A DNA stretch of 64,000 nucleotides from Salarias fasciatus (lineage: Eukaryota; Chordata; Actinopteri; Blenniiformes; Blenniidae). The notes beneath the pieces were generated by a model that made no database searches, was not told where the DNA came from, and worked only from the letters and a program-made list of their open reading frames with translations. Both the position numbers and the translations under genes were made by a program. The stretch's first letter is position 1. Every line of letters begins with the position of its first letter. The stretch covers positions 22,078,454 to 22,142,453 of the forward strand of contig NC_043763.1 in the NCBI RefSeq assembly GCF_902148845.1. The letters are read 5' to 3'. Of the stretch, positions 44,363 to 57,173 are shown in pieces.

Positions 44363-44883
44363 ATGATCATCTTCTTCTGTGTAACCTTCAATGTTTTCCT
44401 GGTTTCAGGTAATAAAACATTTCATTATGAAAATATGGATTCACTGTGAGTTTGAAAAGAAAAAATATTTTTCCATTTGGGAAATTAAACTTTAGGATTT
44501 GCAGAAACTTAAGAAATGTTAACAATCAGAATTTGAAGGAAAGTCAACATATTCAGTGCAGAAGTTGCTCTGTGTTCTCAGTGTCTTCTCAAAGTGATCA
44601 AGTTCACCAGAATCCTCGTCACATTTACTCCCAAACTGGACAAACGGCCACAATCACGTGTCGGCATGAACTTCAGGACTACACCCTGATCTTCTGGTAC
44701 AAGCAGCCCAGCGGCAGCAGCCACATGGAGCTCCTCGGATACATGAACGTGAATAACGAGCTGATGGAGGACGGAGTGACGGCGAAGTTGAGCGGCGGTG
44801 CGATGAAGGGTCAAACGTGCACGTTCACAGCCGAGAAGCTCCAGCTCAGCAGCACTGCTGTGTACTTCTGTGCTGCTTCTCAG
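44363..44883 (+). CDS. TRBV: V-D3 gene
   Basis: Leader 44363-44408, V exon 44582-44883. CDR1 DYTLIFWYKQ. Third Cys kept. RSS CACAGTG 44884-44890, ACAAAAACC 44913-44921. Intact. Confidence 0.92.
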
Positions 44884-45479
44884 CACAGTGCAACTTTTCC
44901 CTGCTCCTCAATACAAAAACCAGCATGAATCATGTCAGGAGGGTGCACCTGGCTCTCCCCTCAGTCCCTGGTCTCCCCCTACAGAGCCACATCAGATAAA
45001 AGGGTGGAGCTTCAGGGAGGAAACAAAAGCCTGAGCAAGACTGCAGATGTTGGCATGAAATTTCAGGATTTGAAGTATAAAATATCAGCATGCTATCTTA
45101 AAATTCACACCATATGAAATAGATTGGAAGAAGAATATCTGATTGAGCAAGAAAACTGACATCAGAACTGATCATTTCTCACTCGCTCAAATGTAAAGTA
45201 CTGACATTAAAGACCCACTCCAATGAAAATCATGTTTATTATGTTGCTCACATGTTCTTGTGGCATTTTTCTGATGCTGGAGGAAACATCCTGAGAAAAC
45301 TACACCCGAAATTACATTTCTGAATGTTTCTGTGAGTGACAATCCAGCGGTGGTGGGGTGGGGTCTCCCGTGTGTGGAGCAGCGCTGACTCCGTCCAAAA
45401 CCCAACGGTGAATTGCTAACGAGCTCTGGAGCTCTGCAGATACAGAGGCCTGGAAAATGGCACAAGTTTCATGATTTTG

Positions 45480-45515
<36 letters not shown>

Positions 45516-45927
45516 ATAATCACCCAGATATTAACAGGCAGTGACCACCTCGACACATTCACCATCAATCCGGACTGACAGACGCTGTGACTTCCGCCTG
45601 ACAAAATCCTCATCATCTCTTTCATTCTGGACGTGTTGAGCAGCAGTCCTTGGTCTCGGAATGCTCTGGTCTCAGTCAAGACTTGATGTCGGCCCATCAA
45701 AGTCGTGGTCTTTTCTTGGTTTCAGGATCTTCCCGTCTTGGTCTTTACGTATTCTCAGGTTAGGTGGTCTTTACTGCAACACGACCTTCTGCACAGTTGA
45801 AGCTAAACTCTGAGGTCGACCTCAGAGGGGGCCGGCCTGAAAACAGCCTCACGTTGACTCCTCTCCACTGTTTCCTCCTTTTTTCTGACTTCACAAAGTG
45901 TGGTGAGTCAGTTCATCACATTTCAAC

Positions 45928-46627
45928 ATGAAGCCATCCCATCTCCTCATCACTGTACTCTCTGCGCTCTGGATTAAAGGTATTAATTCAGTCTTTGTTT
46001 TGTACCACAAACTGTAATTTCATTTCTTGTTTCTTCAAAATAGACGAATATTGAAAAGGAGAGGATTGAGTGTTTTCTGGTCCACCTGTGTGATATTCTT
46101 TGAAGTGCACTTAGTGTTTAATACAGGAGCTTTGACAGTGAATAAAGTTTAACAAGTTCCTCATTCACCCAGTTCTTGCTATTTCTAACAGTATGATGAC
46201 GGCTATGGGACCTTTTGAATTTCTGAAATTCTTGTTTCCCAGCATTTTCACCCAAATCCATCAATTTCACTCCATTCATTGCTCAAAGTGTCTTATTTTC
46301 CGTCATCTCTTTACAGGAGTTTACCTCAACAAAGAAAACCAAGTGTCGCAGGAGCCAAGAGAATTACTCTGGAAATCAGGCAGTGAAGTCCGCCTCAATT
46401 TTTCTCATCAAATCCCAAACTACTACACAATTCTGTGGTATCAGCGCCCGCGGGGGGAAACATCACTGAAGCTGATAGCCTACATTTTCTACAAGACAAT
46501 AACTGTGGAGGAGCCGTTTAAAGGGCGCTTCAACGTGAGCGGAGACGGAGAGAAAGAGGCTCATCTTCACCTGCTCAGCCTCAAACACCCAGAAGACACT
46601 GGTGAATACTTTGGTGCAGCAACAATA
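45928..46627 (+). CDS. TRBV: V-E3 gene, cysteine-free V domain
   Basis: Leader 45928-45979, V exon 46317-46627. Nearly the same V exon as V-E2, with LNFSHQ (Phe codon TTT instead of TTC) and EYFGAAT. RSS CACAGTG 46628-46634, nonamer ACAAAAACG 46658-46666. Open frame. Confidence 0.88.
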
Positions 46628-49085
46628 CACAGTGATCAGAAACACTGACTCTACTGTACAAAAACGTGTGAAGCAGCTGGAAGATAACCGCACATCGACA
46701 GGAAACTCCAAACCCAGACAGCACAGGATCAAAGCTGGTTCACAACTGTTAGCGTTTTTCCTCCATCAACTCAGAAAATAACTCACAATCAACACCTGGA
46801 TCAATTTTGAGTCAATTAATTTCATGTGTGCACACAACCACGAGTTTGGACACCTTCTTTCACATATATATTGAAAAGTATTGTAAATCAGCCTCATGGT
46901 GCTTTAGAGAAAGTGCAACCTGTTTCAATATTTCAGAAATAATTTGGATTCTGTTCCAAAATTTTGATATTATTTTAAACATGACCCTTCACTGGGTGTG
47001 TCACGATTAAAAAAAACAGACTAAAGCTTAAAAAGAGATTGAGCATCATGAATCCTGAGAATTTGATTACTTTGGTTGTTGAGTATTTGAATACATTTAC
47101 TTCAGTAGACCATTTTCACTTTCTACTTTACTTTCAGTAGTGACACTTGTGTAAAGAAGTGTTCGCAAACAACAGTTCTACATATTGATATCTTCTGTTT
47201 GGTATCACTGCTTGATCATTTTATCACTGAAAATCCTTTAAAGGTGCCCTATTAAGGAGTTTGCACATTTTATGTGAAACAGCGCCCCCTGCAGGCCTTG
47301 GGCATAATACAGCTTAGTGAAAAACTCGTACCTGTGGCTCGTGTGCATGGAAGAGGGGGACTCCGTCTTCACTCGTTTAGTAGCGCTCAAGTAAGATTTA
47401 CGTTTCTTTTACCTGGTGGAGTCTGTGCTGGAGCTGTGGCAGTGCTAGAAGCCAGTCTTTTCTTACTTTCTGGAAGCTCCTGCTCAGTTGTTGCTCACTA
47501 AGCATCTGGCGGAGTAATGGCGGACAAAATGAAACCGAACCAGCCGGAGCGCGCATTATGTCATTCCTTTCAAATTCTCCCCAAAAAAAAGCTGGTGCCG
47601 GACCGGCACTGCAACTTTCAAGTGAGAATTTAGCGCTGTTAGAGGTACTTGTAATGAATATGTCAGGGCACACTGTACACATCATTCAAAATGTGTAACA
47701 TAGTTATGGTGGAAAATAAGTATTTTTAAGGTTGTAAAACTCCTTTAACACCTTTAATGACCAGGCAGTGGCGGTTTTTTGCACAAGTCAACTGGGAGGC
47801 AAACTCACGGGGGCGGCATGATGAAGAGGAAAAAAAAATCATGAAATACAATTCCCTTCATGAGCTGCTTATGAAGCAGCCCCCTGCTCAACAACTCTCG
47901 GGGTCGCTCGGCAACCTGCTCCGACGAGGCACTCGTCTTGGGCTCGCCTAGGGCGCCTGAGAAGCCAGGGCCGGCCCTGTGACCGGATGCATCTTTGAAG
48001 GAAACTCAGAAAAGCCGCCTCCCAATATCAGCCTGTTCTTTTTTTTCTGTCTTGTCTTATTTCTGTGAAGCGCTACGGCGCTGTACTTACAGTAGTCTGT
48101 GCTACAGCGCCAGTCCTCCTGTTATGGCGACTGTGTGTATTACACACGTCCGGTAAAAATGGTGGAGGGACAGACAACATTAAACTCGATGTAGAACTTT
48201 AATTTTTTTCACTTCGATTGAAAAAATAAAATCGAATTATTCAAATTAATTCGATATACACCCCAGCTCTAAATTGCATTACTGTCAAAAGATCTTTCTG
48301 CTCTTTTTGAAAAATTTAAAATATAAGCCTCTCTCTTATACATGCCTCCTTCCATCAAAAGCCTGGTGCCTGATCCAGTTGAGACAAATAAAAGCCCCGG
48401 CTGCTATAAGAGGATTTACGGTATGTCAGTGATTCCCAACCAGGGGGCCTGGCCCCCACAGCAGAAGCTCACAGCAAAAGTGACAATGAAGCTCATGTGG
48501 ACTTTAATAAAAAAGCGTCTCGAATACACAGAAAAGTGGAAAAAATGGAGGGAAGTCAGGCTAAAGGGAACGATTAAAAGAAACAAAGATGTGACCAACA
48601 GTTACAGACAATATGACTTCACTGAAGCAAGAGACAAAACTAGAGCTGGTGAAAGAAAATTTGAAACTGCAAGTTTTTAGCAGCATCAGACCACCAAACA
48701 CTCCAAGATGGAGCGTCAACCCAGAGAGTTTATCCTCAGAATAAAGGAAGTGATCATGACAGAATATAACAAAGAAAATGGATTTTATAATAGTGCTCTG
48801 AGGTTCAATCAACTCTGGTTGAAAAATTGACCAGGGTGTGGTGGTGGTGGGGTGTTGAGTTTCCAACAGTCAACATTTGGGGTCCCACAAGAAAAATGCT
48901 GTGAATCGCTGGTTTCTGTGATATTTGCAGAAAGTGAGCTGCATGAACAGATGTGACCAACAGGTGGAGGCACAGCACATGGCATCCAGCTTCCGTCATG
49001 AGGGAGTCAGGATGGATCAGTCATCACGTCACAACACCCTCCTTCTTTCTGACATGCAGCACTTTCTCCTCACCAGTCGTCAATC

Positions 49086-49517
49086 ATGTCTTCACCTTTT
49101 CAAACCATCCTCTTCCTCTCCATCTGGTTCACAATAAGATGCTAAATTTGATCCTGACCTTCTTGAGTCGTTAAGATTCCAAATAAATGTTGACTTGAAT
49201 TCTCTGATTTCTTCTCTGCAGGTCAGGTGAGTGCAGTTACAATCAAACAGTCATCTCCACTGGTGGAGAAAGAGAGCAGTGAAGTCCACATGAACTGCAA
49301 GCATGACGATAGCAGCCTTCTGATGATGTTGTGGTATCAGCAGAAAAGAGACAGCACGGCCATGACTCTCATTGGCTACGGCTATGAAAACTCCCAAAAC
49401 TACGAGGGACAGTTTGAAAAAGAATTCAAGCTGACCAGGAAGAGCGTGGTGGAAGGAGCTCTGATCGTACAGAAAGCAGAGCCGTCACATTCGGCTCTTT
49501 ATTTCTGTGCTGCCAGT
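49086..49517 (+). pseudogene. V-F3 pseudogene
   Basis: Leader 49086-49134 with lost donor, V exon 49222-49517 open, heptamer AACAGTG (49518-49524). Same two lesions as V-F1 and V-F2. Confidence 0.85.
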
Positions 49518-49627
49518 AACAGTGATGTGGTCTGATGACACTCCTTCACTAAAAAGCCTCCACGATTTCCTGTCAATGAGACTTTTGCTCTTGTTTTCAG
49601 GCTCTGGCAGCAGCACACGTCTGCAGG

Positions 49628-50071
49628 ATGTCTCCAGCTCTGTTCGGACTCCTCCTCGTCCTGCTCCCATCATGTAAGATCACCTTTCAAAACATCTTCA
49701 TTTTATGATTATTATGAGCATTATGATTATTGGTCTTGTATTAACATTTTTTTTGTTTGTTTTTTGTTACTCACAGATGAAGCCAAGAGTGTGAAATTTG
49801 ATCCCTCTCATCCCAAAATAGTCCATAAAACAGAAACAGTGGAGTTTAAATGCAAACACAATGACAGTGCTATGCTTGTGATGCTCTGGTACCAGCAAAC
49901 CCAGACAGTTGGCTTGAATCTAATCGGATACGGCTACCCGGGCAGCGATCCGAACTATGAGGAGCAGTTCAAGACTGGCTTTGAGATTACGAGAGGACGT
50001 GAATAATGGGGCTCTGATCATTCGCAATGTGAAAATAACAGACTCGGCTGTGTATTTCTGCGCTGCCAGTA
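49628..50071 (+). pseudogene. V-G3 pseudogene (frameshift)
   Basis: Leader 49628-49673 and V exon 49777-50071, 295 nt instead of 297. Two bases are missing near 49995 (ACGAGAGGACG against ACGAGAGAAGACG), so the frame ends soon after EITRG. The RSS is intact (CACAGTG 50072-50078, ACTAAAAAC 50102-50110). Confidence 0.88.
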
Positions 50072-51202
50072 CACAGTGATGTGGTCTGATGAGAAACCCT
50101 GACTAAAAACACACTTTGGTTTCAGCAGCCTGATGAAAGGCTGCGTCAGCTCCCAATACACTCATACACAGGATTTATGAGTACAATAGTTATCACAGAA
50201 TATTTCCATAGATTGGATTACATTAGTATAAGAAACTGTGGACTGGTGGGGGACCAGTCACACATGATCTGGGATTTCCACTGCATCTACTGTTAAAGAC
50301 TGCAAGAAAAATGGTAAAAATCTGCTGGTTGAGACCTGAGTCACCTACAATCGTACAATGGACACAAAAAAAACAGACAAGCTTCATTGATGGAATGACT
50401 GACAGCCCAACTTCAATTAACGATCCCTGTCTTTGAGAGAAGGCGGGGGCCAAGATTAAACTTTCTCAAATAAGACATGCTTATGTCTTCTTATTTCTTC
50501 TTTTTTTAACATAGATATGTTACTGCTTACAAAGTTACTCAGTTCGTAACCGAGTACACGGTACTCACATAGTTGTCGACTTATTCAGTGATTCACCTAC
50601 TGAGAGTAACACTTGTTTGTTTCTCAGACTCACCTCTCTTTCTGAGACTCCTCTGAAGCTGCAGTTTACTCCAGACTCCACAGACTGCAGCAGGATCATC
50701 ACCGCGGCGCCACCTGCTGGATCAACCTGCAATACAATCAATGTTTCACACGCCAATATTTACAGAGATCAACATAGTTTCTGTCAATACGACCCAATCT
50801 GAGCTTCTCTGTATTCAGTCTTCTCAAATAGTGACGGTGTCTTTACACAACAAGCGAAATTTTGTTTTTCATTTCTTTTCTCTAAAAGAATTTCAAACAT
50901 ACAGAACTGAGTCGTGATCTTCACTTCTTCATGAAACAACAGAAGGTTGATTCTACAGAGTCAATCAAAATAACTTCATATGTCTATGAGGGGAAGTTTA
51001 AATGGCAGTTGCTGACATATCAAAACCTCAGTGATCACACAGCATCAAACCATCTTCTAACCAGTAAATATGCGACAGCTGTGCTCCAGACAGTTCTGAA
51101 CTGCAGTCACATCAACCAAGAGAGATACAGAGGTTTATAACGCTGACATTCTGGTCAGCAGCAGATTTGATATAGTAGTGACATTTCTGATGTAAGAATA
51201 CA

Positions 51203-51205
<3 letters not shown>

Positions 51206-51278
<73 letters not shown>
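51206..51278. repeat. (TG)n microsatellite, unit 4
   Basis: About 73 bp of pure TG, same position as in the other units. Confidence 0.95.
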
Positions 51279-51665
51279 GCAGAGGGGGCCAGGGCCCCAC
51301 CCAAATCCAGAGGAAGAGTCCACCGTGCCCCCAGGAGCCAAGCCCGACCACCCGGCCCCTAAGGCGGAGCAGAGCAGAGCCCAGCCTCCACACACCAGCC
51401 CAGCCCCACCCCGGATCAGGAAGATTGGAGGACCGGACGCCCTGCCGAGGGACAGCCAGCTCCCCAACCCCGGCCAACCAGCAGCCCACCCATCGATCAA
51501 TCCAACCCCCAGTGTCACCTCACCCACCCCAACCCTGTGAATATACAGGCACACACACACGTACACACCCACTGGGGATGAAACGACCACCAGCACAATG
51601 ATGAAACAAAGCAGAGCCTCCAACAGCCAGAACAGCTGCTCCAAACACCAAACACCACCAAAACC
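51279..51665. repeat. GC-rich spacer, short form (unit 4)
   Basis: Nearly identical to 29974-30360 of unit 2, including the CAGCCCACCCATCGATCAAT stretch. Confidence 0.6.
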
Positions 51666-51999
51666 CTATGCTGATATGGGAAATGGTAATAAATGCTCAT
51701 TTCTTGCTGACTGCAGGCGACTCAATAATGGATGCTGGCTTGCTAACGGTGCCAAAGGCAGGAGTTCTGAAGGAGACCGTAGATCTGAAGCTGTTGCAAA
51801 TACTACAATCCTCAGCCATGAAAAGATCCAACTGTTTTCAGACTGATTTCAACCTAATCCCGTGTTCTGTGACTGACAGGGGGAGCCAAAGCACCAACAA
51901 AGCACAGATCCTGAAGGCTCACAGCAGCTTGAAGCAGAGACACTCCCACCTGCAGCTCTTCATATCCCAGAGACTCAGGCGGCTTCAGTCCTACAAAAT

Positions 52000-52474
52000 A
52001 TGCAGGTCATCATCTTAAAACAAGCCTTCCTCTCATTCTCCATCTTTATTCTGTGGATATCAGGTAATGCGACACCATTTGGGCTCAAATAATCAGTTTT
52101 CACAAGTTTCTCTCATGTTTTTGCTGCTGAAACATATGTTTAGGATCTTCTCCTGGTTTATATGCACAGATCCCAGTCACGGCAGTGATGTTACTCAAAA
52201 GTCCACACTGTGGAGAAACAAGGGTGACGATGCAACAATCGACTGCGAGCACACCAAGGATGCATCCTTCCTCCAGATGTACTGGTACAGACAGCTGCCT
52301 GGAGAAACCATGGAGCTGATAGTGTTCACGTCCACGGCCAGGAAAGACCACGACTTTGGAGAGTTCAGCAGAGACAAGTTCTCAGCCACCAAGACTGAAG
52401 CTCAAAGCGGGACGTTCACAGTCAAACAGCTTCAACCTGAAGACGGCGGCCTGTATTTCTGTGCTGTGAGTCAA
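52000..52474 (+). CDS. TRBV: V-A4 gene
   Basis: Leader 52000-52063, V exon 52170-52474 (starts DPSHGSDV). RSS CACAGTG 52475-52481, GCAGAAACC 52505-52513. The leader intron is about 10 bp shorter than in the other A copies. Intact. Confidence 0.92.
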
Positions 52475-52661
52475 CACAGTGAAACACACACACACAGACC
52501 ATGTGCAGAAACCTCAAGGAGCTCGTGTTGAAGAGCAGGGAGAGCAGGGGGGGTCCAGCATGTGATTCATTCAATTTGGAATGAAATGATACAGGACTGG
52601 GACACAAAGAGTCGTTTTCAGGATTTTACATGAAATAAAAATTGTCTGAAAATGTAAATGA

Positions 52662-52926
52662 TCTTCACCACTGGGAGAAGAACTCCAGATGAACTGCAAA
52701 CATTCAGACCCTCAGTTCATCTTGATTCAATGGTACAAACAGTCTCCAAGGAGGATGGATATAGTTTATGTTGACGTAACAGGAGATACACACACAAGTG
52801 TTGATTCTGAAATGGATCAAGAGCTTTATGCAGCGAGCGGAGACGGACACAGTTCGTCCTCTCTTCATCTTCTGAAACCGAACCAGTCCAAGGACAACAC
52901 GGTGGACGACTGCGCTGCCAGCAGAG
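52662..52926 (+). pseudogene. psi-V-B4 relic
   Basis: As psi-V-B1, with FILIQW, YVDVTG and NQSKDN. Heptamer CACAGTG 52927-52933 without a nonamer. Confidence 0.8.
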
Positions 52927-53307
52927 CACAGTGCAACACGAGTGCTCCATGAACGCTCATTCACCATCTTATAACAGAAGTCAAAACATTCATCATCCCT
53001 CCATCTTCTACACCAGGAGTGTCGAACACAGTTCAGTTCAGAGGCCTCATTCAGCGCAATGTCTGGCTGAGTGGGCCGGACTGGTAAAATAGAGACACAA
53101 CTATCTTTGAAGTTAAACTTTAAAGCGTTTCGTGGTTGTAGTGCAGAGGGAAAGTTTTGTGAAAGTTTACGTTTTTGTACATTTTTTCACATCTACTCCA
53201 GAAAATGACGACAATCCCAACATAACATAACTTTTAATGATCATGTTTGGTGCAAAAAACAGTGAAATATCCAGGAAACTTACTGACAGCACAAAGATCT
53301 CTAAAAC

Positions 53308-53834
53308 TGTCAGGACCCGCACAGCAGCAGCCTCCTAGTGGTGCTGTGCGGTTCTGGTTTTTGTTTTTCAGGTGGGTGGAGCTGGAGAGGAGGCTTGCTG
53401 CAGCATGGGTTCAGCTCGTCAGCAGGATGACTTTCAGCTGCTTGGGACACTGGCACTATTTAAGCAACACCCAGGTTGAGAGTCAGCGCTGGATCGTAAC
53501 ATCTATGCCCATGTGTGACGTGTGTGAGCACTTTCAGCTGAGTAGCTACCCAAGATAACATAGTTATTCTTATTTGCAGTTTGAGCCCCGATCAGCCTGC
53601 CACAGTGCCCAGCAGCTCTCTGCCTCTCCAGCCGCCCACCTGCCCCGAACTGTCTCAGGACGCAGAGCCAGGACACCACTACTGAAGCTCGCCACCGACA
53701 ATTCGGACTGAGCCCCTTCAGATCAGCCGCCTGGACTCGCTGGTTCCTGACCCCCCGGAATAAACTGTTCTTGCATCCTTCAGACCCGCCTCCGACTTGC
53801 TGTCTGCGTCTGAGCCTCTGTACAGACCGTAACA
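53308..53834 (+). mobile_element. solo LTR, unit 4 only
   Basis: 527 bp from TGTCAGGACCC to GACCGTAACA, flanked on both sides by AAAAC (53303-53307 and 53835-53839). Unit 2 keeps the empty site with a single AAAAC. An AATAAA lies near 53759-53764. TG...CA ends and a 5-bp duplication fit an LTR retroelement (Gypsy, BEL or ERV kin; not resolved). No internal part remains. It arose after unit 4 had formed. Confidence 0.82.
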
Positions 53835-54031
53835 AAAACAAAAACAAAACAGAAAAAAATTGCATTATTTCCTCTTTGTTTTAGACCAAAACGGTAAGAA
53901 AACATGAAAATTCAATTCAATGTGGAAGCTTCAGGCTGAACTGAGATCTGTCACACCCCTTCAAAGGGGTTCAGGACTCCTAAACTCCTCCCACCGTACA
54001 GCATCAGGGTGGCAGTTTGTTTTCCTTCAAG

Positions 54032-54492
54032 ATGGAGTTGAAGGTTTTTACTGACAACATCGTCAACATGATCCATCATATTTCTCATCAGTCACTTTAT
54101 CAGTCTTCTGGTTTCAGGTAACGGCGTTCCAAAAGTTTAAGACAGCACACAAAGCTGGAATTATAGTGTAAAATGTTTCATTGTTCTGTGTTGCAGGTTC
54201 TTCTTCCACTGAACGTGTGAGCCAGACGCCACCAAACATTCACAGCAAACCAGGAGAAAAAGCTGAAATCTACTGCTCACACAGCATTGACAACTACTAC
54301 ACAATCCTGTGGTACAAGCAGTCTCAGGGAGAGCTGCAGCTCCTCGGATATATTGCTTTCACAGACGGCCAACCGGAGCCGGGACTGGACGTGAAGATGC
54401 ACGGAGACGCAAACAAGAACAAGAACAGCACGTTAACCATGGAGAAGCTCCAAGTCAACAGCAGTGCAGTGTACTTCTGTGCAGCCAGTTAC
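54032..54492 (+). pseudogene. V-C4 gene with leader frameshift
   Basis: V exon 54197-54492 is open and normal (NYYTILW, YIAFTDGQPEPG, VYFCAASY), with RSS CACAGTG 54493-54499 and ACTAAAACC 54522-54530. The leader 54032-54117 is 86 nt instead of 85: it reads ATGATCCATCATA where other copies read ATGATCCTCATA or ATGATCATCATA. The extra base shifts the signal peptide out of frame with the V exon, and no in-frame replacement start is evident. Confidence 0.75.
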
Positions 54493-55619
54493 CACAGTGC
54501 TCCACATCACTGCTCCTCAGTACTAAAACCTCCTCATCAAACATCAAACATCCACTCACACCTGGAACTAACCAGCTGAACCAAGTCTGCTCTCACCAGG
54601 ATCAGATAGTAACAAAAATGTTCACATGCTGCTTTTTATCTGCACACATCCAGAAACAAAGACACTCCTCTCATTCAGTGGATATTTGTAACTATTTTTC
54701 TCTCAATCTCAATCTTGTTTAAAGGAGCAGTATGAAGGTTTACTGCAATTCCACTGTTATCCACTGGGTGGAAGACTTTAGTCAGTTTGTAGTTTTTAGC
54801 TGCTCAGAGCTTCAATCTTCATCTTTTACAGTTAAAAAAAACTTTGACTGGATTTTTCCTTATTGATCAGACTTCGTCCTGGCACTGGGATCTGAAAACT
54901 TCAAGACTAACAGAGATGTTTCAAAATTAGATTACGTATGTGTGTATGTCATTAAAAATACATACAGAAACTGTTCTATCTGAAAAACTGTTTTGCCATC
55001 TGAGCAACTTTGCCTGTTTTTTTCCCCCAGTGTTGCAGTGTTGTTGTAGGATGATTTCTTAGTGTGTTGAGTCGAGTTTTATTACCTTTAATTCTCTAGT
55101 ATAATCTTATTGTGTGCAAAGAAGGAAGAAAAAAAGGAAAATGAGTTTAATCCTTCATGTTAATTCCAGGGTTATCTTTTTGCTGTTTTTTGCTATTAAA
55201 GTCAATTTGAATGAAAGTGCAGGATTCATACAAATTAAAAGGTTTGTCCTTGGTCTCAATATTTCTTACTTGTCCATTGTGTTGAGAAAGGCGGGAGTGT
55301 TATTTGCAAAGATGACTGAAATAAATTGACTTGAGTCTCAAAAAATCTGTGAAAACATGGTAAACATGAGAATGCTTCACAGTATTTTAAAACAATTACC
55401 AGTATAAAGTCTGAAAATGTCCCAGCTCCAATTAAAATATGATTGTTAGGTGTAAAATAAAAAGTGAGTCTGTTTCAGTGTGTGTGTACAGATTCAGCGT
55501 CGTGTCGTGATCACTGATTGGTTGTTGGGTTTAGAAGAGGAGGAAACCAGTGAACTCACAGGGTGTGTGTGTTCTTAAAGGGAGAGTTTGATCTATGAAT
55601 CAAGTGGAAACACAACATC

Positions 55620-56140
55620 ATGATCATCTTCTTCTGTGTAACCTTCAATGTTTTCCTGGTTTCAGGTAATAAAACATTTCATTATGAAAATATGGATTCA
55701 CTGTGAGTTTGAAAAGAAAAAATATTTTTCCATTTGGGAAATTAAACTTTAGGATTTGGAGAAACTTCAGAAATGTTAACAATCAGAATTTGAAGGAAAG
55801 TCAACATATTCAGTGCAGAAGTTGCTCTGTGTTCTCAGTGTCTTCTCAAAGTGATCAAGTTCACCAGAATCCTCGTCACATTTACTCCCAAACTGGACAA
55901 ACGGCCACAATCACGTGTCGGCATGAACTTCAGGACTACACCTGGATCTTCTGGTACAAGCAGCCCAGCGGCAGCAGCCACATGGAGCTCCTCGGATACA
56001 TGAACGTGAATAACGGGCTAATGGAGGACGGAGTGACGGCGAAGCTGAGCGGCGGTGCGATGAAGGGTCAAACGTGCACGTTCACAGCCGAGAAGCTCCA
56101 GCTCAGCAGCACTGCTGTGTACTTCTGTGCTGCTTCTCGG
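55620..56140 (+). CDS. TRBV: V-D4 gene
   Basis: Leader 55620-55665, V exon 55839-56140. CDR1 DYTWIFWYKQ. Third Cys kept, end FCAASR. RSS CACAGTG 56141-56147, ACAAAAACC 56170-56178. Intact. Confidence 0.92.
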
Positions 56141-57173
56141 CACAGTGCAACTTTTCCCTGCTCCTCAATACAAAAACCAGCATGAATCATGTCAGGAGGG
56201 TGCACCTGGCTCTCCCCTCAGTCCCTGGTCTCCCCCTGCAGAGCCACATCAGATAAAAGGGTGGAGCTTCAGGGAGGAAACAAAAGCCTGAGCAAGACTG
56301 CAGATGTTGGCATGAAATTTCAGGATTTGAAGAATAAAATATAACCATGCTATCTTAAAATTCACACCATATGAAACAGATTGGAAGAAGAAGATCTGAT
56401 TGAGCAAGAAAACTGACATCAGAACTGATCATTTCTCACTCGCTCAAATGTAAAGTACTGACATTAAAGATCCACTCCAATGAAAATCATGTTTATTATG
56501 TTACTCACATGTTCTTGTGGCATTTTTCTGATGCTGGGGAAATATCCTGAGAAAACTAAGCTCAAAATTACATTTCTGAATGTTTCTGTGAGTGACAATC
56601 CAGCGGTGGTGGGGTGGGGTCTCCCGTGTGTGGAGCAGCGCTGACTCCATCCAAAACCCAGAGGTGAATTGCTGATGAGCTCTGGAGCTCTGCAGATACA
56701 GAGGCCTGGAAAATGGCACAAGTTCCATGATTTTGGCAAAAAAAAAACAACAAAAAACCTCATAATCACCCAGATATTAACAGGTAGTGACCACCTCGAC
56801 ACATTCACCATCAATCCGGACTGACAGACGCTGTGACTTCCGCCTGACAAAGTCCTCATCATCTCTTTCATTCTGGACGTGTTGAGCAGCAGTCCTTGGT
56901 CTCGGAATGTTCTGGTCTCAGTCTAGACTTGATGTCGGCCCATCAAAGTCGTGGTCTTTTCTTGGTTTCAGGATCTTCCCATCTTGGTCTTCACGTATTC
57001 TCAGGTTAGGTGGTCTTTACTGCAACACGACCTTCTGCCCAGTTGAACCTAAACTCAGAGGTCGACCTCAGAGGGGGCTGGTCTGAAAACAGCCTCACGT
57101 TGACTCCTCTCCACTGTTTCCTCCTTTTTTCTGACTTCACAATGCGTGGAGAGTCTGTTAATCACATTTCAAC

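Larger units (their letters stand above)
39998..50521 (+). repeat. V cassette unit 3
   Basis: Third copy, 10.5 kb, without large insertions. It has a deletion of about 310 bp between V-C3 and V-D3 and a small one before 47240. Long GC-rich spacer as in unit 1. Confidence 0.9.
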
